Assembly: GCF_016786325.1 (NCBI RefSeq) | Contig: NZ_JADWYU010000082.1 | Coordinates: 12,428-76,427, forward strand | DNA: 64,000 bases | Source of the DNA: Frankia nepalensis | GTDB lineage: Bacteria; Actinomycetota; Actinomycetes; Frankiales; Frankiaceae | Direction of reading: 5' to 3' | Part shown: one piece after another, positions 9,647 through 19,000 of the stretch | Position numbering within the stretch: the first letter of the stretch is position 1 | Layout of the letters: every line of letters begins with the position of its first letter | Translations under genes and position numbers: made by a program | The notes under the pieces: generated by a model | Seen by the model: only the letters and a program-made list of their open reading frames with translations | The model's database searches: none | Told to the model about the DNA's origin: nothing

Positions 9647-9710
9647 ATGGATCTCCTTGATCTCCTTGTCTTTCACCGAGACGGCTCCACGACCGCCAGG
9701 GCCGTGCCCC

Positions 9711-11792
9711 CTACGAGGTAGGGGGCTGGCTGTTTTCCTGGTGGCCGTCGTGCCCGCCGCGCCGCGGACGCGGGGCGGACGGAGCCTCGCGCGGCGAGAA
9801 GAAGTCCGACGAGCCGGACGTCCTGGGCGGTGTCAGCCAGGCCGTGGTCTCGTGGTCCTGGACCCGCCCGGCGGGGCCGCCTCGCCGGATCAGCTCGGTC
9901 GGCTCGGCATCCTGCCGTGGCACGGTCGGCTTGGTCCGCGTCGAGGGCTGTCGCCGCGGTGCTGCCTCCGCGAAGACCGACGACCCGTGGGACGGCCCGG
10001 TGCCGGCAGCGGTGAGCTTCTTGCCGGCGCCGTTTCCGGCGGACCTCGATGGGCTGGCCCCGGCGCCGTTCGCCGAGGCGGCGATCAGTGCCAGCTGGGC
10101 CGGCGGCCGCATGGTCCCGCCGGTCAGCCGCTGGAGCAGCAGCTCCGCCTCCGGGTAGGGGTGCTGCCTGGGCGCCTTCTTCGCCTTTCGGCGGCTGCGC
10201 CAGCCCAGGAGTGGCAACAGCACCAGGACGCCCCAGACCAGCAGCGCCGGGTGCTCCTCGATCAGCGAGTACCAGTGGTTGGCCTCGAGGCTGACCCAGC
10301 CGTCGGTGTTGTTGCTGTGGATCTCGCGGGTCTTCACGCCGAGGGCCTTGCGGATGTCGATCGCTCGCCAGCCCTCGCCAGAGAGCTTGTTGTGCTGGAT
10401 CTTGGTGTCGTCCGCCTGGCCGCGCACGGTGATCGCGAAGTCGGAGGCACCGGTCACCGTGTTGCGGCTGACGACGTTGGTCGTGGCGCCCTGGATCACA
10501 ATGCCGCGCCTGTCGTCGGTCAGGGTGTTCTGTACCAGCGCGGTGCGCCGGGCGTCCGGGCCGATCTGGATGCCGGCCTCCGTCGCCGCGATAGCCGTGT
10601 TGCCCTCGATCTGGGTGCCGTTCGCGCCGCTCTTGATGATGATGCCGACGGTGCTACCCGTGACCTTGTTGGCCCGCAGGACGCTGTTCTCGCCGCCGAC
10701 CACGCGGATGCCGTAGCGGCCGTTGCCGCTGACCGTGTTGCCCTCGAGCAGGGTGTCCTTGATCTGGTGTACCTGGACGCCCGTCGCGGTCGCGACCAGA
10801 CCGAGCCCGCGGCCGTCCACCGTGATGCCGTCACCGGAGTTGTCGGTGACCGTGCTCCGCATGACCCGCGAGCCCGAGGCACGGTCGATGGTGATGCCGT
10901 CGCCATGGTTGCGGGTGGACGTGATGCCGGAGACGAGCGTGGTGGTGGCGTCCCGGTTGACGGACAGGCCAGAGCGCTCGTTGTCCTCCAGCCGGACACC
11001 GATCATCTGGATGCCCTCGCTGCCGGAGACGTAGGCACCGAAGACGTTCTGGGAGAACACGGAGTCGGCGGCGCCGCCGGTGCTGGGCTCGCCCTTGCTT
11101 CCGGTCCAGGCGATCCCGCCGGTGCGTCCGGTCCAGAACCCGAGGTTGGTCGCCTTGACGTTGCGGACGATGAGCTCGCCACCCATCGTCCGGATGTAGG
11201 ACCGTCCGTCGGCGGTCGCCGTGTCGGGCCGGAGGTTCTGGACGTCCCAGCCGACGATGGACAGCTTCTTCTCCGGCGAGTCGCCGAAGAACTCCATGGC
11301 ACCGCGCCAGGCGGTGACCGTCGCGTAGCCGCTCGCCCCACTGGCCAGCCGGAGCTCGCCGACCTGCCCGTTGATCACGAGCCGGGCCTGGGGACCGACG
11401 AGCACGTGCGCCGTGAACAGCACGCCGCCGTCCACCTCGCGGCGGCCGCCGCCGGCGGCGACCACGTCCGTGGCGGTGTACGGCTGCGCCCGGGCGGGCA
11501 GCAGCAGGGTCGGCAGGCTGCCGGCCGTCTCGACGATCGTCGGTTCGGTGAGCACCCCGAAGCGCTCGTACATGGTGCGCAGCCGGATGTCCTCCGCGTC
11601 CACCAGCGTCGACTGCTTCTTCGCGTCGGCCGAGCTGGCAGGCGGCAGTGGCGGGACGGGGTCGGCGTGGGCCGGGGTGACGGTGGTCGCGATCGTGGTC
11701 GCGGCGAGCGCCGCCACCATGGTCGCCAGGAGCAGGCCAGCCCGCGCCGCCACCCGTCGGGGTGAGCGTCGCGCCTGGGACGGCCGGGTCAT
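9711..11792 (-). CDS. Membrane-anchored parallel beta-helix protein (NosD/epimerase-like fold)
   Basis: A 693-aa protein with an N-terminal signal peptide (cleavage near TPAHA-DP), a long beta-helix built from NTVTG-like coils (about 130-490), one C-terminal membrane segment (about 512-533, LLVWGVLVLLPLLGW) with a basic stop-transfer stretch, then a Pro/Ser-rich cytoplasmic tail. The fold is that of NosD/CASH proteins and of AlgG-type C5-epimerases; the DPHD active-site motif of AlgG was not found, so catalysis is uncertain. Its ATG shares four bases (ATGA) with the stop of the HAS-like synthase, so the two are translationally coupled, which implies a joint role in making or modifying the polymer at the membrane. 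Confidence 0.8.
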   Translation of the reverse strand: MTRPSQARRSPRRVAARAGLLLATMVAALAATTIATTVTPAHADPVPPLPPASSADAKKQSTLVDAEDIRLRTMYERFGVLTEPTIVETAGSLPTLLLPARAQPYTATDVVAAGGGRREVDGGVLFTAHVLVGPQARLVINGQVGELRLASGASGYATVTAWRGAMEFFGDSPEKKLSIVGWDVQNLRPDTATADGRSYIRTMGGELIVRNVKATNLGFWTGRTGGIAWTGSKGEPSTGGAADSVFSQNVFGAYVSGSEGIQMIGVRLEDNERSGLSVNRDATTTLVSGITSTRNHGDGITIDRASGSRVMRSTVTDNSGDGITVDGRGLGLVATATGVQVHQIKDTLLEGNTVSGNGRYGIRVVGGENSVLRANKVTGSTVGIIIKSGANGTQIEGNTAIAATEAGIQIGPDARRTALVQNTLTDDRRGIVIQGATTNVVSRNTVTGASDFAITVRGQADDTKIQHNKLSGEGWRAIDIRKALGVKTREIHSNNTDGWVSLEANHWYSLIEEHPALLVWGVLVLLPLLGWRSRRKAKKAPRQHPYPEAELLLQRLTGGTMRPPAQLALIAASANGAGASPSRSAGNGAGKKLTAAGTGPSHGSSVFAEAAPRRQPSTRTKPTVPRQDAEPTELIRRGGPAGRVQDHETTAWLTPPRTSGSSDFFSPREAPSAPRPRRGGHDGHQENSQPPTS

Positions 11793-13051
11793 CGGGCACC
11801 CGCCGGCGCCGGGGCGGACGGGCCGCTGGTCCTCGTGGAGGCGTCGCTCTGGCCCTCGCCGCCGATGAGGTCGGCGCGCCTGGTCAGCCAGCCCTGCTTG
11901 TTCATCGACACGAGCGCCCAGGCCTTGATCGGTAGCGCGACGACGATGATCATGAGGACGGTGAGCGGAAGGACGAAGATGTCCCGCGGATGCTCCTTGA
12001 GATGCGACATGCCTCGGATGGCGCGACCGAGGAGCAGCCAGACGATCGCGATGATCGGCGCGTTGGCCTCGGGACGCATCATCCACAGCGCGAAGTAGGT
12101 CATCGCGATGCCCATGGTCACCGGGGTGAGCACGATCTGCAGCACGCCGACCTGGGTGATCAGTGGCTGGCGCCACAGCCAGCCCTTGTAGATCGCGGTG
12201 AGGTAGGTGCGGTAGGAGTTCCGGCTCCAGCGGACGCGCTGCTTGATGAAGGCCCGCAGGCTGTCCGGGAACATCGACATCGCGCGGGCCGTGTCCTGGT
12301 GCACCGTCTTGTAGCCGGAGGCCAGCACCAGCCAGGTGAGCCGGCCGTCGTCGCCGGCGATGCAGCGGCGGCCGAGGAAGAACTCGTGCTCCAGGTTGTG
12401 CAGGACGGGCAGCACCGCGGAGCGGCGGTACGCCGCGGTCCGCCCGGACAGGCAGGCGACCGCGCCGGCCCGGCCCTGGGCCGGCACGTAGTCGAGGTAG
12501 CGGATGTCCACCAGCCAGTTGGCGACTCGCCGCCAGACGCTGGTGCGCGGCTCGTAGACGTTCTGGCGGGTGCCGACGCCGCCGACCTCCGGGTCGACGA
12601 ACGGCATCTGGACCGCCGCCAGCAGGCCGGGCTCCCACGCCGTGTCGGAGTCACACAGCACGATGACGTCGTAGCGTGCCGCCGAGATCCCGACGCCGAG
12701 CGCGGAGCGCTTGCCCTCGTGCACGAATGGGATGACGGTCACAGTCGGGTCGGCGCGCCGGGCGAGCCGCTCGATCAGCTCGGTGTCTTCCACGTCGGGG
12801 ACGATGATGATCTCTGTCGGCTCCTGGGCCAGCCAGGTCTTCAGGCAGCGCTCCAGGACGTCGGGGTCCTCGCGAAAGGAGGGCACGATCACCGAGGTTG
12901 TTGTGCGGAAGTTGTTTCGTACCGGCCGGTATCTGGTGGAAAGAAGCCGGCGTGTGAGCCATACCACCCACGAGACGACGCCCGCGATGCCGATCGGTAT
13001 AAGACTTCGGTGGCTCGAGATGAAGTCGACCGCGGCGCTGAGCCATTGCAT
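11789..13051 (-). CDS. Hyaluronan-synthase-like family 2 glycosyltransferase
   Basis: Processive membrane GT2 of 420 aa, the size of streptococcal HasA. Order: N-terminal membrane segment (about 15-35), catalytic domain with HEGKRSA (111-117), DSD at 134-136, GDD at 233-235 and QRVRW at 271-275, then three or so C-terminal membrane segments (about 300-385). The region from VDIRYLDYV to the FLG and GDD motifs, and the C-terminal HP-x-x-IFVLPL block, follow HasA/NodC order rather than cellulose synthase; no PilZ domain. I start at ATG 13051 (MQWLSAAVDF) with a G-run upstream; ATG 13081 and a GTG at 13192 are possible. Product is likely a beta-linked polymer containing glucuronate, given ugd across the promoter region. 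Confidence 0.85.
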   Translation of the reverse strand: MQWLSAAVDFISSHRSLIPIGIAGVVSWVVWLTRRLLSTRYRPVRNNFRTTTSVIVPSFREDPDVLERCLKTWLAQEPTEIIIVPDVEDTELIERLARRADPTVTVIPFVHEGKRSALGVGISAARYDVIVLCDSDTAWEPGLLAAVQMPFVDPEVGGVGTRQNVYEPRTSVWRRVANWLVDIRYLDYVPAQGRAGAVACLSGRTAAYRRSAVLPVLHNLEHEFFLGRRCIAGDDGRLTWLVLASGYKTVHQDTARAMSMFPDSLRAFIKQRVRWSRNSYRTYLTAIYKGWLWRQPLITQVGVLQIVLTPVTMGIAMTYFALWMMRPEANAPIIAIVWLLLGRAIRGMSHLKEHPRDIFVLPLTVLMIIVVALPIKAWALVSMNKQGWLTRRADLIGGEGQSDASTRTSGPSAPAPAGAR

Positions 13052-13573
13052 TGTCGCTTGGACCCCCCCAGTGCGACTCATGAGTCGAAAGAGCCGCACG
13101 GACCGGATGACCTCCGCCCCGAGGCCTTCTAATCTCGATCCAGATCGTTCTGGCTCTATGGCGGGCGATCGACCGTGATCACCCGCAGGCAACAGTCAGG
13201 CTAGCAGTGGCCACAGTGTGCGCCATCGGCGGGTCAATCCACTCTGCGTGTATGTCTCATCACTGTCGATGCCGATGCGCCACTGATGGACACGTCGCTG
13301 TGTACACGATCAATCACTGTTGGCGTTGGCGATAATGGTGCCATTCCTTGGTGCTATGCGGGTACCGGCGGACCGCGTGGCTCGGTACTAGCACTTCGTC
13401 ACCTTCTGGAAACATCGTTGACGCGAACCGTACGCCTGGGAAAGGCCGGTGTCTCGCCCGCCGGACGCGTTTGCCACTATTGCTAGACCTGCCCCGGGCC
13501 TGCCATCCGGGGAGAGAGTGACGTCACTGGACCAGTCGGGGGACTGGTTTCGCGCGAGTGGGGGGACGCGGTA
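13052..13573. promoter_or_regulatory. Divergent promoter region between HAS-like synthase and ugd
   Basis: A 522-base control region separating the synthase/beta-helix genes from ugd and the lyase gene. It is less GC-rich than its surroundings. The 8-mer ATCACTGT occurs twice (13259-13266 and 13313-13320, 54 bases apart), with a related CCACTGATGG between. These could be operator half-sites for a regulator of the whole locus. No regulator gene is adjacent. Confidence 0.4.
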
Positions 13574-14950
13574 GTGGTTTCTGACAGTGTGTCCGATTTG
13601 GTGGAGCCGTCGGCGGCTGCCGGGACGGTCAACAAGATCAGCGTGGTAGGCACCGGCTACCTCGGGGCCACCCACGCGGTGTGCATGAGCGAGCTGGGCT
13701 TCACCGTGGTGGGCCTGGACGTCGACGAGGCCAAGGTGGCCAGCCTCGGCGCCGGTGTCGTGCCCTTCTTCGAGCCGGGCCTCGAGGAGCTGCTGCGCAA
13801 GAACCTCGAGTCCGGCCGGCTGTCCTTCAGCACGTCGTTCGCCGACGCCGCCGACGCCGACGCGCACTTCCTGTGCGTGGGCACGCCGCAGCGCGCCGAC
13901 TCGCCGGCAGCCGACCTCAGCTACCTCGACAGCGCGATGGACCAGCTGCTGGCGGCCGGCCTCAAGCCGGGTGCCCTGGTCATCGGCAAGTCCACGGTGC
14001 CCGCGGGCACGGCCGCCCGGCTCGCCGCCCGGCTCGCCGCCGAGGCCCCGCACGCCGGCCTCGCCTGGAACCCGGAGTTCCTGCGGGAGGGCTTCGCGGT
14101 CGAGGACACCCTGCGGCCCGACCGGCTGGTCTTCGGGCTGCCGGCGGCCGACGGCGGGGTCGCGGAGGCCGTCCTGCGCACGGTGTACAGCCAGGCGCTC
14201 GAGGCCGGTACCCCGCTGGTCGTCGCCGACTACGCCACCGCCGAGCTGGTGAAGGTCGCGGCGAACTCCTTCCTCGCCACCAAGATCTCGTTCATCAACG
14301 CCATGGCCGAGGTGTGCGAGGTGGCCGGCGCGGACGTCACGACCCTGGCGAAGGCGCTCTCCTACGACACCCGGATCGGCGGCCGGTTCCTCGGCGCCGG
14401 GGTCGGCTTCGGCGGCGGCTGCCTGCCCAAGGACATCCGGGCCTTCCAGGCCAGGGCCCGGGAGCTGGACGCGGGACACTCCGTCGCCTTCCTCGCCGAG
14501 GTCGACGCGATCAACCTTCGCCGTCGGGCGCGGGTGGTGGAGCTGGCGACCGAGTTGGTCGGCGGCGACGTGCGAGGCAAGCGGGTGGCCGTGTTCGGCG
14601 CCGCCTTCAAGCCGAACAGCGACGACATCCGCGACTCACCGGCGCTTGACGTCGCCCGTGCGTTGCACGCCGCGGGCGCCATCGTGACGGTGTGCGACCC
14701 GGCCGCGATCCCGAACGCGGAGCGCCGCTATCCCGAGCTGAGGTACGACCTCAACGCCGTCGAGGCGGCGCGGGACGCCGACGTGGTGCTGCACCTGACC
14801 GAATGGGCGGAGTTCCGCGAGGTGGATCCGGAGCTGGTCGCGTCCGTGACGCGCAACCCGGTCATCATCGACGGCCGCAACACCCTTGACCCAGTGCGGT
14901 GGCGACAGGCGGGTTGGACTTACCACGCGCTCGGCCGCCCGAACGTGTGA
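13574..14950 (+). CDS. ugd: UDP-glucose 6-dehydrogenase
   Basis: Oxidises UDP-glucose to UDP-glucuronate with two NAD+. A 458-aa member of the UDP-glucose/GDP-mannose dehydrogenase family: N-terminal NAD-binding fold with GTGYLGATHA (near 26-35), central WNPEFLREG motif, active-site Cys in GGGCLPKDI, and a C-terminal UDP-binding domain starting near GKRVAVFGAAFKPNSDD. The GTG 13574 start has a G-rich ribosome site. Seventeen bases downstream the lyase gene begins, so the pair is co-transcribed, divergent from the HAS-like synthase. UDP-glucuronate is the expected donor for that synthase, as HasB serves HasA. GDP-mannose cannot be excluded from sequence alone, but motifs fit the UDP-glucose branch. 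Confidence 0.92.
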   Translation: MVSDSVSDLVEPSAAAGTVNKISVVGTGYLGATHAVCMSELGFTVVGLDVDEAKVASLGAGVVPFFEPGLEELLRKNLESGRLSFSTSFADAADADAHFLCVGTPQRADSPAADLSYLDSAMDQLLAAGLKPGALVIGKSTVPAGTAARLAARLAAEAPHAGLAWNPEFLREGFAVEDTLRPDRLVFGLPAADGGVAEAVLRTVYSQALEAGTPLVVADYATAELVKVAANSFLATKISFINAMAEVCEVAGADVTTLAKALSYDTRIGGRFLGAGVGFGGGCLPKDIRAFQARARELDAGHSVAFLAEVDAINLRRRARVVELATELVGGDVRGKRVAVFGAAFKPNSDDIRDSPALDVARALHAAGAIVTVCDPAAIPNAERRYPELRYDLNAVEAARDADVVLHLTEWAEFREVDPELVASVTRNPVIIDGRNTLDPVRWRQAGWTYHALGRPNV

Positions 14951-14967
14951 GGCCTGGAGCACCAGGC

Positions 14968-15933
14968 ATGAGTGGTGAGACGAGCCGGCGGGCGCTGCTG
15001 CGCTCGTCGGCGCTCGGTGTGCTGGGGCTGGCGGGGGCCAGCCTCGGCGGCGGCCTGCTGACCGGCTGCGGGTCGGACGCGAAGCCGTTCGACCCGGCGA
15101 GCGAGATGCTGCCACCGGACACGGCGACGCCGGCGCCCGCGGCGACGACCGCCGCGAAACGCCGCACGCTCGCCGACCCGGCGGTGGCCAAGGAGTTCTT
15201 CGGCGAGAAGCTGGTACCTACGACCCGGGCGAGCTACGGCCTCGACCAGGCCGAGGTGCTGCCGTCCGACGATCCCCGCTTCCCCACCTTCCTCCGGGTA
15301 TCCATCCCGGTCGACGTGACGAACCCGCAGGAAGCGCGGATCTACCAGGACGGACCGACGTACGGCGGCGTGCAGATGTTCGTCGATCACACCCTTCGCT
15401 CGCCGTACGAGCTGTACTTCCGCTATTACCTTCGGTTCCCGGAGAACTTCGACTTCGGCAACGGTGGGCGTCTGCCAGGCTTCTTCGGGACGATCGTCAA
15501 GAACCGGCAGCGCACGGAGACGCTCCGTGCTGGCTTTGCCACGCGGTTTGCCTGGCGGGACGGCGACATGGGGCTCGTGTACGCGAACACGGCCCGTCCC
15601 GACCATCCGGTCAACACCGTGGGCAAGGGGATCTGGCGCTGGCCGCGAGGCAGGTGGATCTGCGTTGAACAGGGGGTGAAGCTGAACTTCGAGGGATACG
15701 CCAACGGGCTGATGCTGATCTGGATCGACGGCCAGCTGGTGTACAAGGACCAGCAGTTCAACCCCCGGATCTCCAATGACCTACGGGTCGGTGGATTTCT
15801 GGTGAACGCGACGTTCGGCGATGGCGGGGCCTCGTTCAAGCCGCCGTCACCGCAGACGATCGACCTGGCGGGGTTCGTCTACGACACGACTCGCCTCAAC
15901 CCGCTCCCGAAACCCGAGTCGACCGCCGGCTGA
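14968..15933 (+). CDS. Tat-exported lipoprotein with PL14-like polysaccharide lyase domain
   Basis: A 321-aa protein. The signal has twin arginines (TSRRALLR) and a lipobox LLTGC, so it should be exported folded and lipid-anchored. The main domain (about 75-310) has the hallmark YYLRFPENFDFGNGGRLPG of family 14 alginate/glucuronan lyases (usual form GGKLPG), and the late block FLVNATFGDGGASF that matches the family's C-terminal beta-sandwich strand. The start ATG 14968 follows GGAG at 8 bases. Members of PL14 cut beta-1,4-linked mannuronan or glucuronan by elimination. Here it probably releases, trims or turns over the polymer made by the adjacent genes. Lys in the signature is replaced by Arg, so activity should be tested. 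Confidence 0.75.
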   Translation: MSGETSRRALLRSSALGVLGLAGASLGGGLLTGCGSDAKPFDPASEMLPPDTATPAPAATTAAKRRTLADPAVAKEFFGEKLVPTTRASYGLDQAEVLPSDDPRFPTFLRVSIPVDVTNPQEARIYQDGPTYGGVQMFVDHTLRSPYELYFRYYLRFPENFDFGNGGRLPGFFGTIVKNRQRTETLRAGFATRFAWRDGDMGLVYANTARPDHPVNTVGKGIWRWPRGRWICVEQGVKLNFEGYANGLMLIWIDGQLVYKDQQFNPRISNDLRVGGFLVNATFGDGGASFKPPSPQTIDLAGFVYDTTRLNPLPKPESTAG

Positions 15934-15936
15934 GCG

Positions 15937-15979
15937 CGGCCGCGCCGGTCACCCCTCCGGGGGCGGGCCCGCGCGGCCG
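15937..15979. terminator. Bidirectional terminator hairpin
   Basis: Perfect 9-bp inverted repeat CGGCCGCGC (15937-15945) and GCGCGGCCG (15971-15979) between the converging lyase and cyclase genes. Confidence 0.55.
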
Positions 15980-16024
15980 AGAGCGGGACGTTGCACCGGC
16001 GGGCGCGCTCAGATCCGCGGCGGC

Positions 16025-19000
16025 TCAGATCTCCGGCGGCATGATGATCGTGGTGTCCGGGCCATCGTCGTCCAGGCGGTCGAACGCGCGGGTGGCCAGC
16101 GCCGCCGCGGTGACGTTGCCCTTGCGGTGGTAACGCTCCAGCGCCGCCGCGAGGCTCTCGGCCGCGTCGTCCTTGCGGCCGCGCCGGTGCAGCACCTCGG
16201 CGCGGGCGAGCAGCGCGGCCGCCTGGCCGTCGAGGTCGTCGGTCTTGCCGGCTAGCTCCACCGCGGTCTCGGCGAACCGCAGCGCCTCGTTGTCGCGGCC
16301 GCGGATCGCCAGCAGGCGGGCGTGCACCCCGCACCAGCCGGCCTGCGCCGGCAGTTGGTCGCCCGCCGCCGCGTCGCGGCAGCGGGTCACGTACTTGCCG
16401 GCGTCGTCGAGCCGGCCGAGCGCCAGCATCACCTCGGCCAACGCCGCCGCCCTGGTGGCCAGGAAGACCTTCTCGCCCATCTTGGACAGGTGCCGGCAGC
16501 TTTTGAGCAGCTCCCGCTCGGCGGTCGCCAGGTCGTCGCCGAGCACCGCCACCCTGGCGACCACGAACCCGCTGTGCAGCGGGTCGAAGCGCGGGCCGCT
16601 CAGGTCCCAGACGATCTCCTCGGCGTCCTTGAGGTGAGTTCTGGCCGCCTCCAGGTCGCCGCCCATCGCGGTCAGCACGGCCAGCTGGGCGAGCAGCGCG
16701 CGGCGCTGGCCGCGGTCGTCACCCGCCTCGGCGAGCGCGGCCAGCGCCAGTGAGATCGACTCCTCCACCGGGCGCGGGGTCCAGCTCAGCAGACTGACCA
16801 GCTCGCGGCGCAGCGACTGCGAGGCCCGTGGCACCCCGGAGTCCTCGGCGTGCTGGACGGCGAGGCGCATCGCCTTCTCCGCCGCCGTGAACTGGCCGGC
16901 GGCGATGTAGGCCGAGGCCCGGCTGCGGGCCGCGAGCGCCGCGCCGACCTCGTCGCCCTCGTGGACAAAGGCGGCCAGCGCCTGCCCGGCCTCCTCGAGG
17001 GTGACGGCGACCAGCCCCTCGGGCTCGGTGGCGAACTGCACCCGCAGGTGCGCGAGCCGGGCGTGCGCCCGCAGCCCCTCCTCGCCCCCGCGCCGGGCCC
17101 GCTCCGTGACCTGGCGCAGGATCCGGTCGGCGTCGGAGAGCCGGCCGAACGAGTACAGCGCCCAGCCCAGGTCGATCTCGGCCCGCAGCCGCAGGGGGTC
17201 GAGCTCGGGCAGCAGCACGATCGCCCGCTTGAGCAGCTGGGCCGCGCCCATCTCGTCGCCCTGGCGGACGCGGTCGGCCGCCTCGATCAGGCAGCTCGCG
17301 GCCTGCCGGCCGAGCTCCACGGTGGTCGCGTCGCGCTGGCCGAGCTCGACGCGGTAGCGGTAGGCCTGCTCCAGGTGGTATCCGACCAGTTCGTCGTGCT
17401 CGCCCGGCCCGCCGAGCATCCGGGCCTGCAGCCAGCGGGCGAACCGCTCGTGCAGGTCCGCGCGCTGCCGCTTGGACGTCGCCTGGTAGGCGCAGTCGCG
17501 CAGCAGCACATGCAGGAACCGGAACGCCTCGACGCCGGGCAGGTCGGAGCGGTCCGGGTGGACCAGTTCCTTGCGCACCAGGGCCAGGCAGTGCGAGGCG
17601 ACGTGTGGGCGCTCCTCCGGGTCGGACAGGTCGACGACGGCGTCCAGGTAGAACCGGCCGCCGACCACCGCGGCCCGCTCCAGCACCCGGCGCTCGGCGG
17701 CGTCGAGCCGGTCGAGCCGGGCGGCGAGCAGCGCGGAGATCGACGGGGGGACCTTGACGTCGCGCAGGTTGCCGGTGGCCGTCCAGCCGTTGCCGTCCCG
17801 GCGCAGCAGGCCGTCGTCGACCAACGCGGCGACCATCTGCTCGACGAACAGCGGGTTGCCGGCCGCCGACGAGGTGATCCGGTCGATCAGCGCTGGGGGG
17901 ACGTCGTCCGAGCCCATCAAACTGCGGATCAGCCGCTGGCAGCGTTCGTCGGTGAGCGGCTGCAGCAGCATCGAGGTCGCGTTGAGCTTGCCCCCGCCCC
18001 ACTGCCGCCGCTCCTCGAGCAGATCGGGGCGGGTCAGGCACAGCAGCAGGATCGGCGCGTCGCGCGACCAGTCGGTGATGTGCTCGATCAGGTCGAGCAG
18101 CGTCGGCTCGGCCCAGTGCACGTCGTCGAAGCACAGCACCAGCGGGCGGCGCTCGGCGAGCGCCTGGAAGAGGGTGCGCACCGCCCAGAAACTCTCCTGG
18201 GTGCCCACCTCGGCGCCGCCGAGGCCGACCAGCGGAGCGAGCGCGGCCACCACCTCGGTCGCCCCCGCCACCCCGAGTTCGTCGAGCAGTTCGCGCAGCC
18301 GGCGCCGCCCTTCCAGGGCGGGCGAGTCGGCCGACATGCCGGTCGCCTGGCGCACCATCTCCATCAGCGGCCAGTAGGCGATGCCCTCGCCGTAGGACAG
18401 GCAGCGCCCGGACAGCACCGTCGCCCGGTTGGCGACGCCGTCGCAGAACTCCTTGACCATCCGTGACTTCCCGATGCCGGCCGGGCCGAGCACGGTGAAC
18501 AGGTGGCAGATGCGTTCCTCAACGACCGCCTCGAAGGCGTCCTGGATGCGGCGGCGCTCCCGGTTGCGGCCGATGACCGGCGCGGCGAGCGAAAGCGACG
18601 GCGTCCGGCTGCCAGGGCCGGCGGAGGGGTCCACCAGCCCGATCAACCGGTGTGCCCGCAGCGGATCGCGCTTGCCCTGCACCACCAGCGGGGGGATGGT
18701 GTCGACGGTGACGCTGTGCCGGATCATCCGGTAGGTGCTGTCGCCGATCAGGATCTCGTCCGGCGCGGCGGCCTCCTCGAGCCGCGAGGCGACGTTGACC
18801 GCGTCTCCGGTGACGGTGCCGCCGGCCACGGCGACCTCGCCGGTGTTGATGCCGGTCCGGATCCGCAGGGTCAGCCCCCACTCACGCCGCAGCTCGTCGT
18901 TGAGCCGCCCCATCGCGACCCGGATGTCGAACGCGGCTCGCACGGCGCGCAGGGCGTCATCCTCGTGGACGACCGGGATCCCGAAGACCCCGAACACGGC

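Noticed and set aside
11793-12638. Open frame that joins the anchored beta-helix protein to a long upstream extension
   Set aside because: The extension lies wholly inside the HAS-like synthase in another frame and is Arg/Pro/His-rich; the ATGA overlap gives the natural start.
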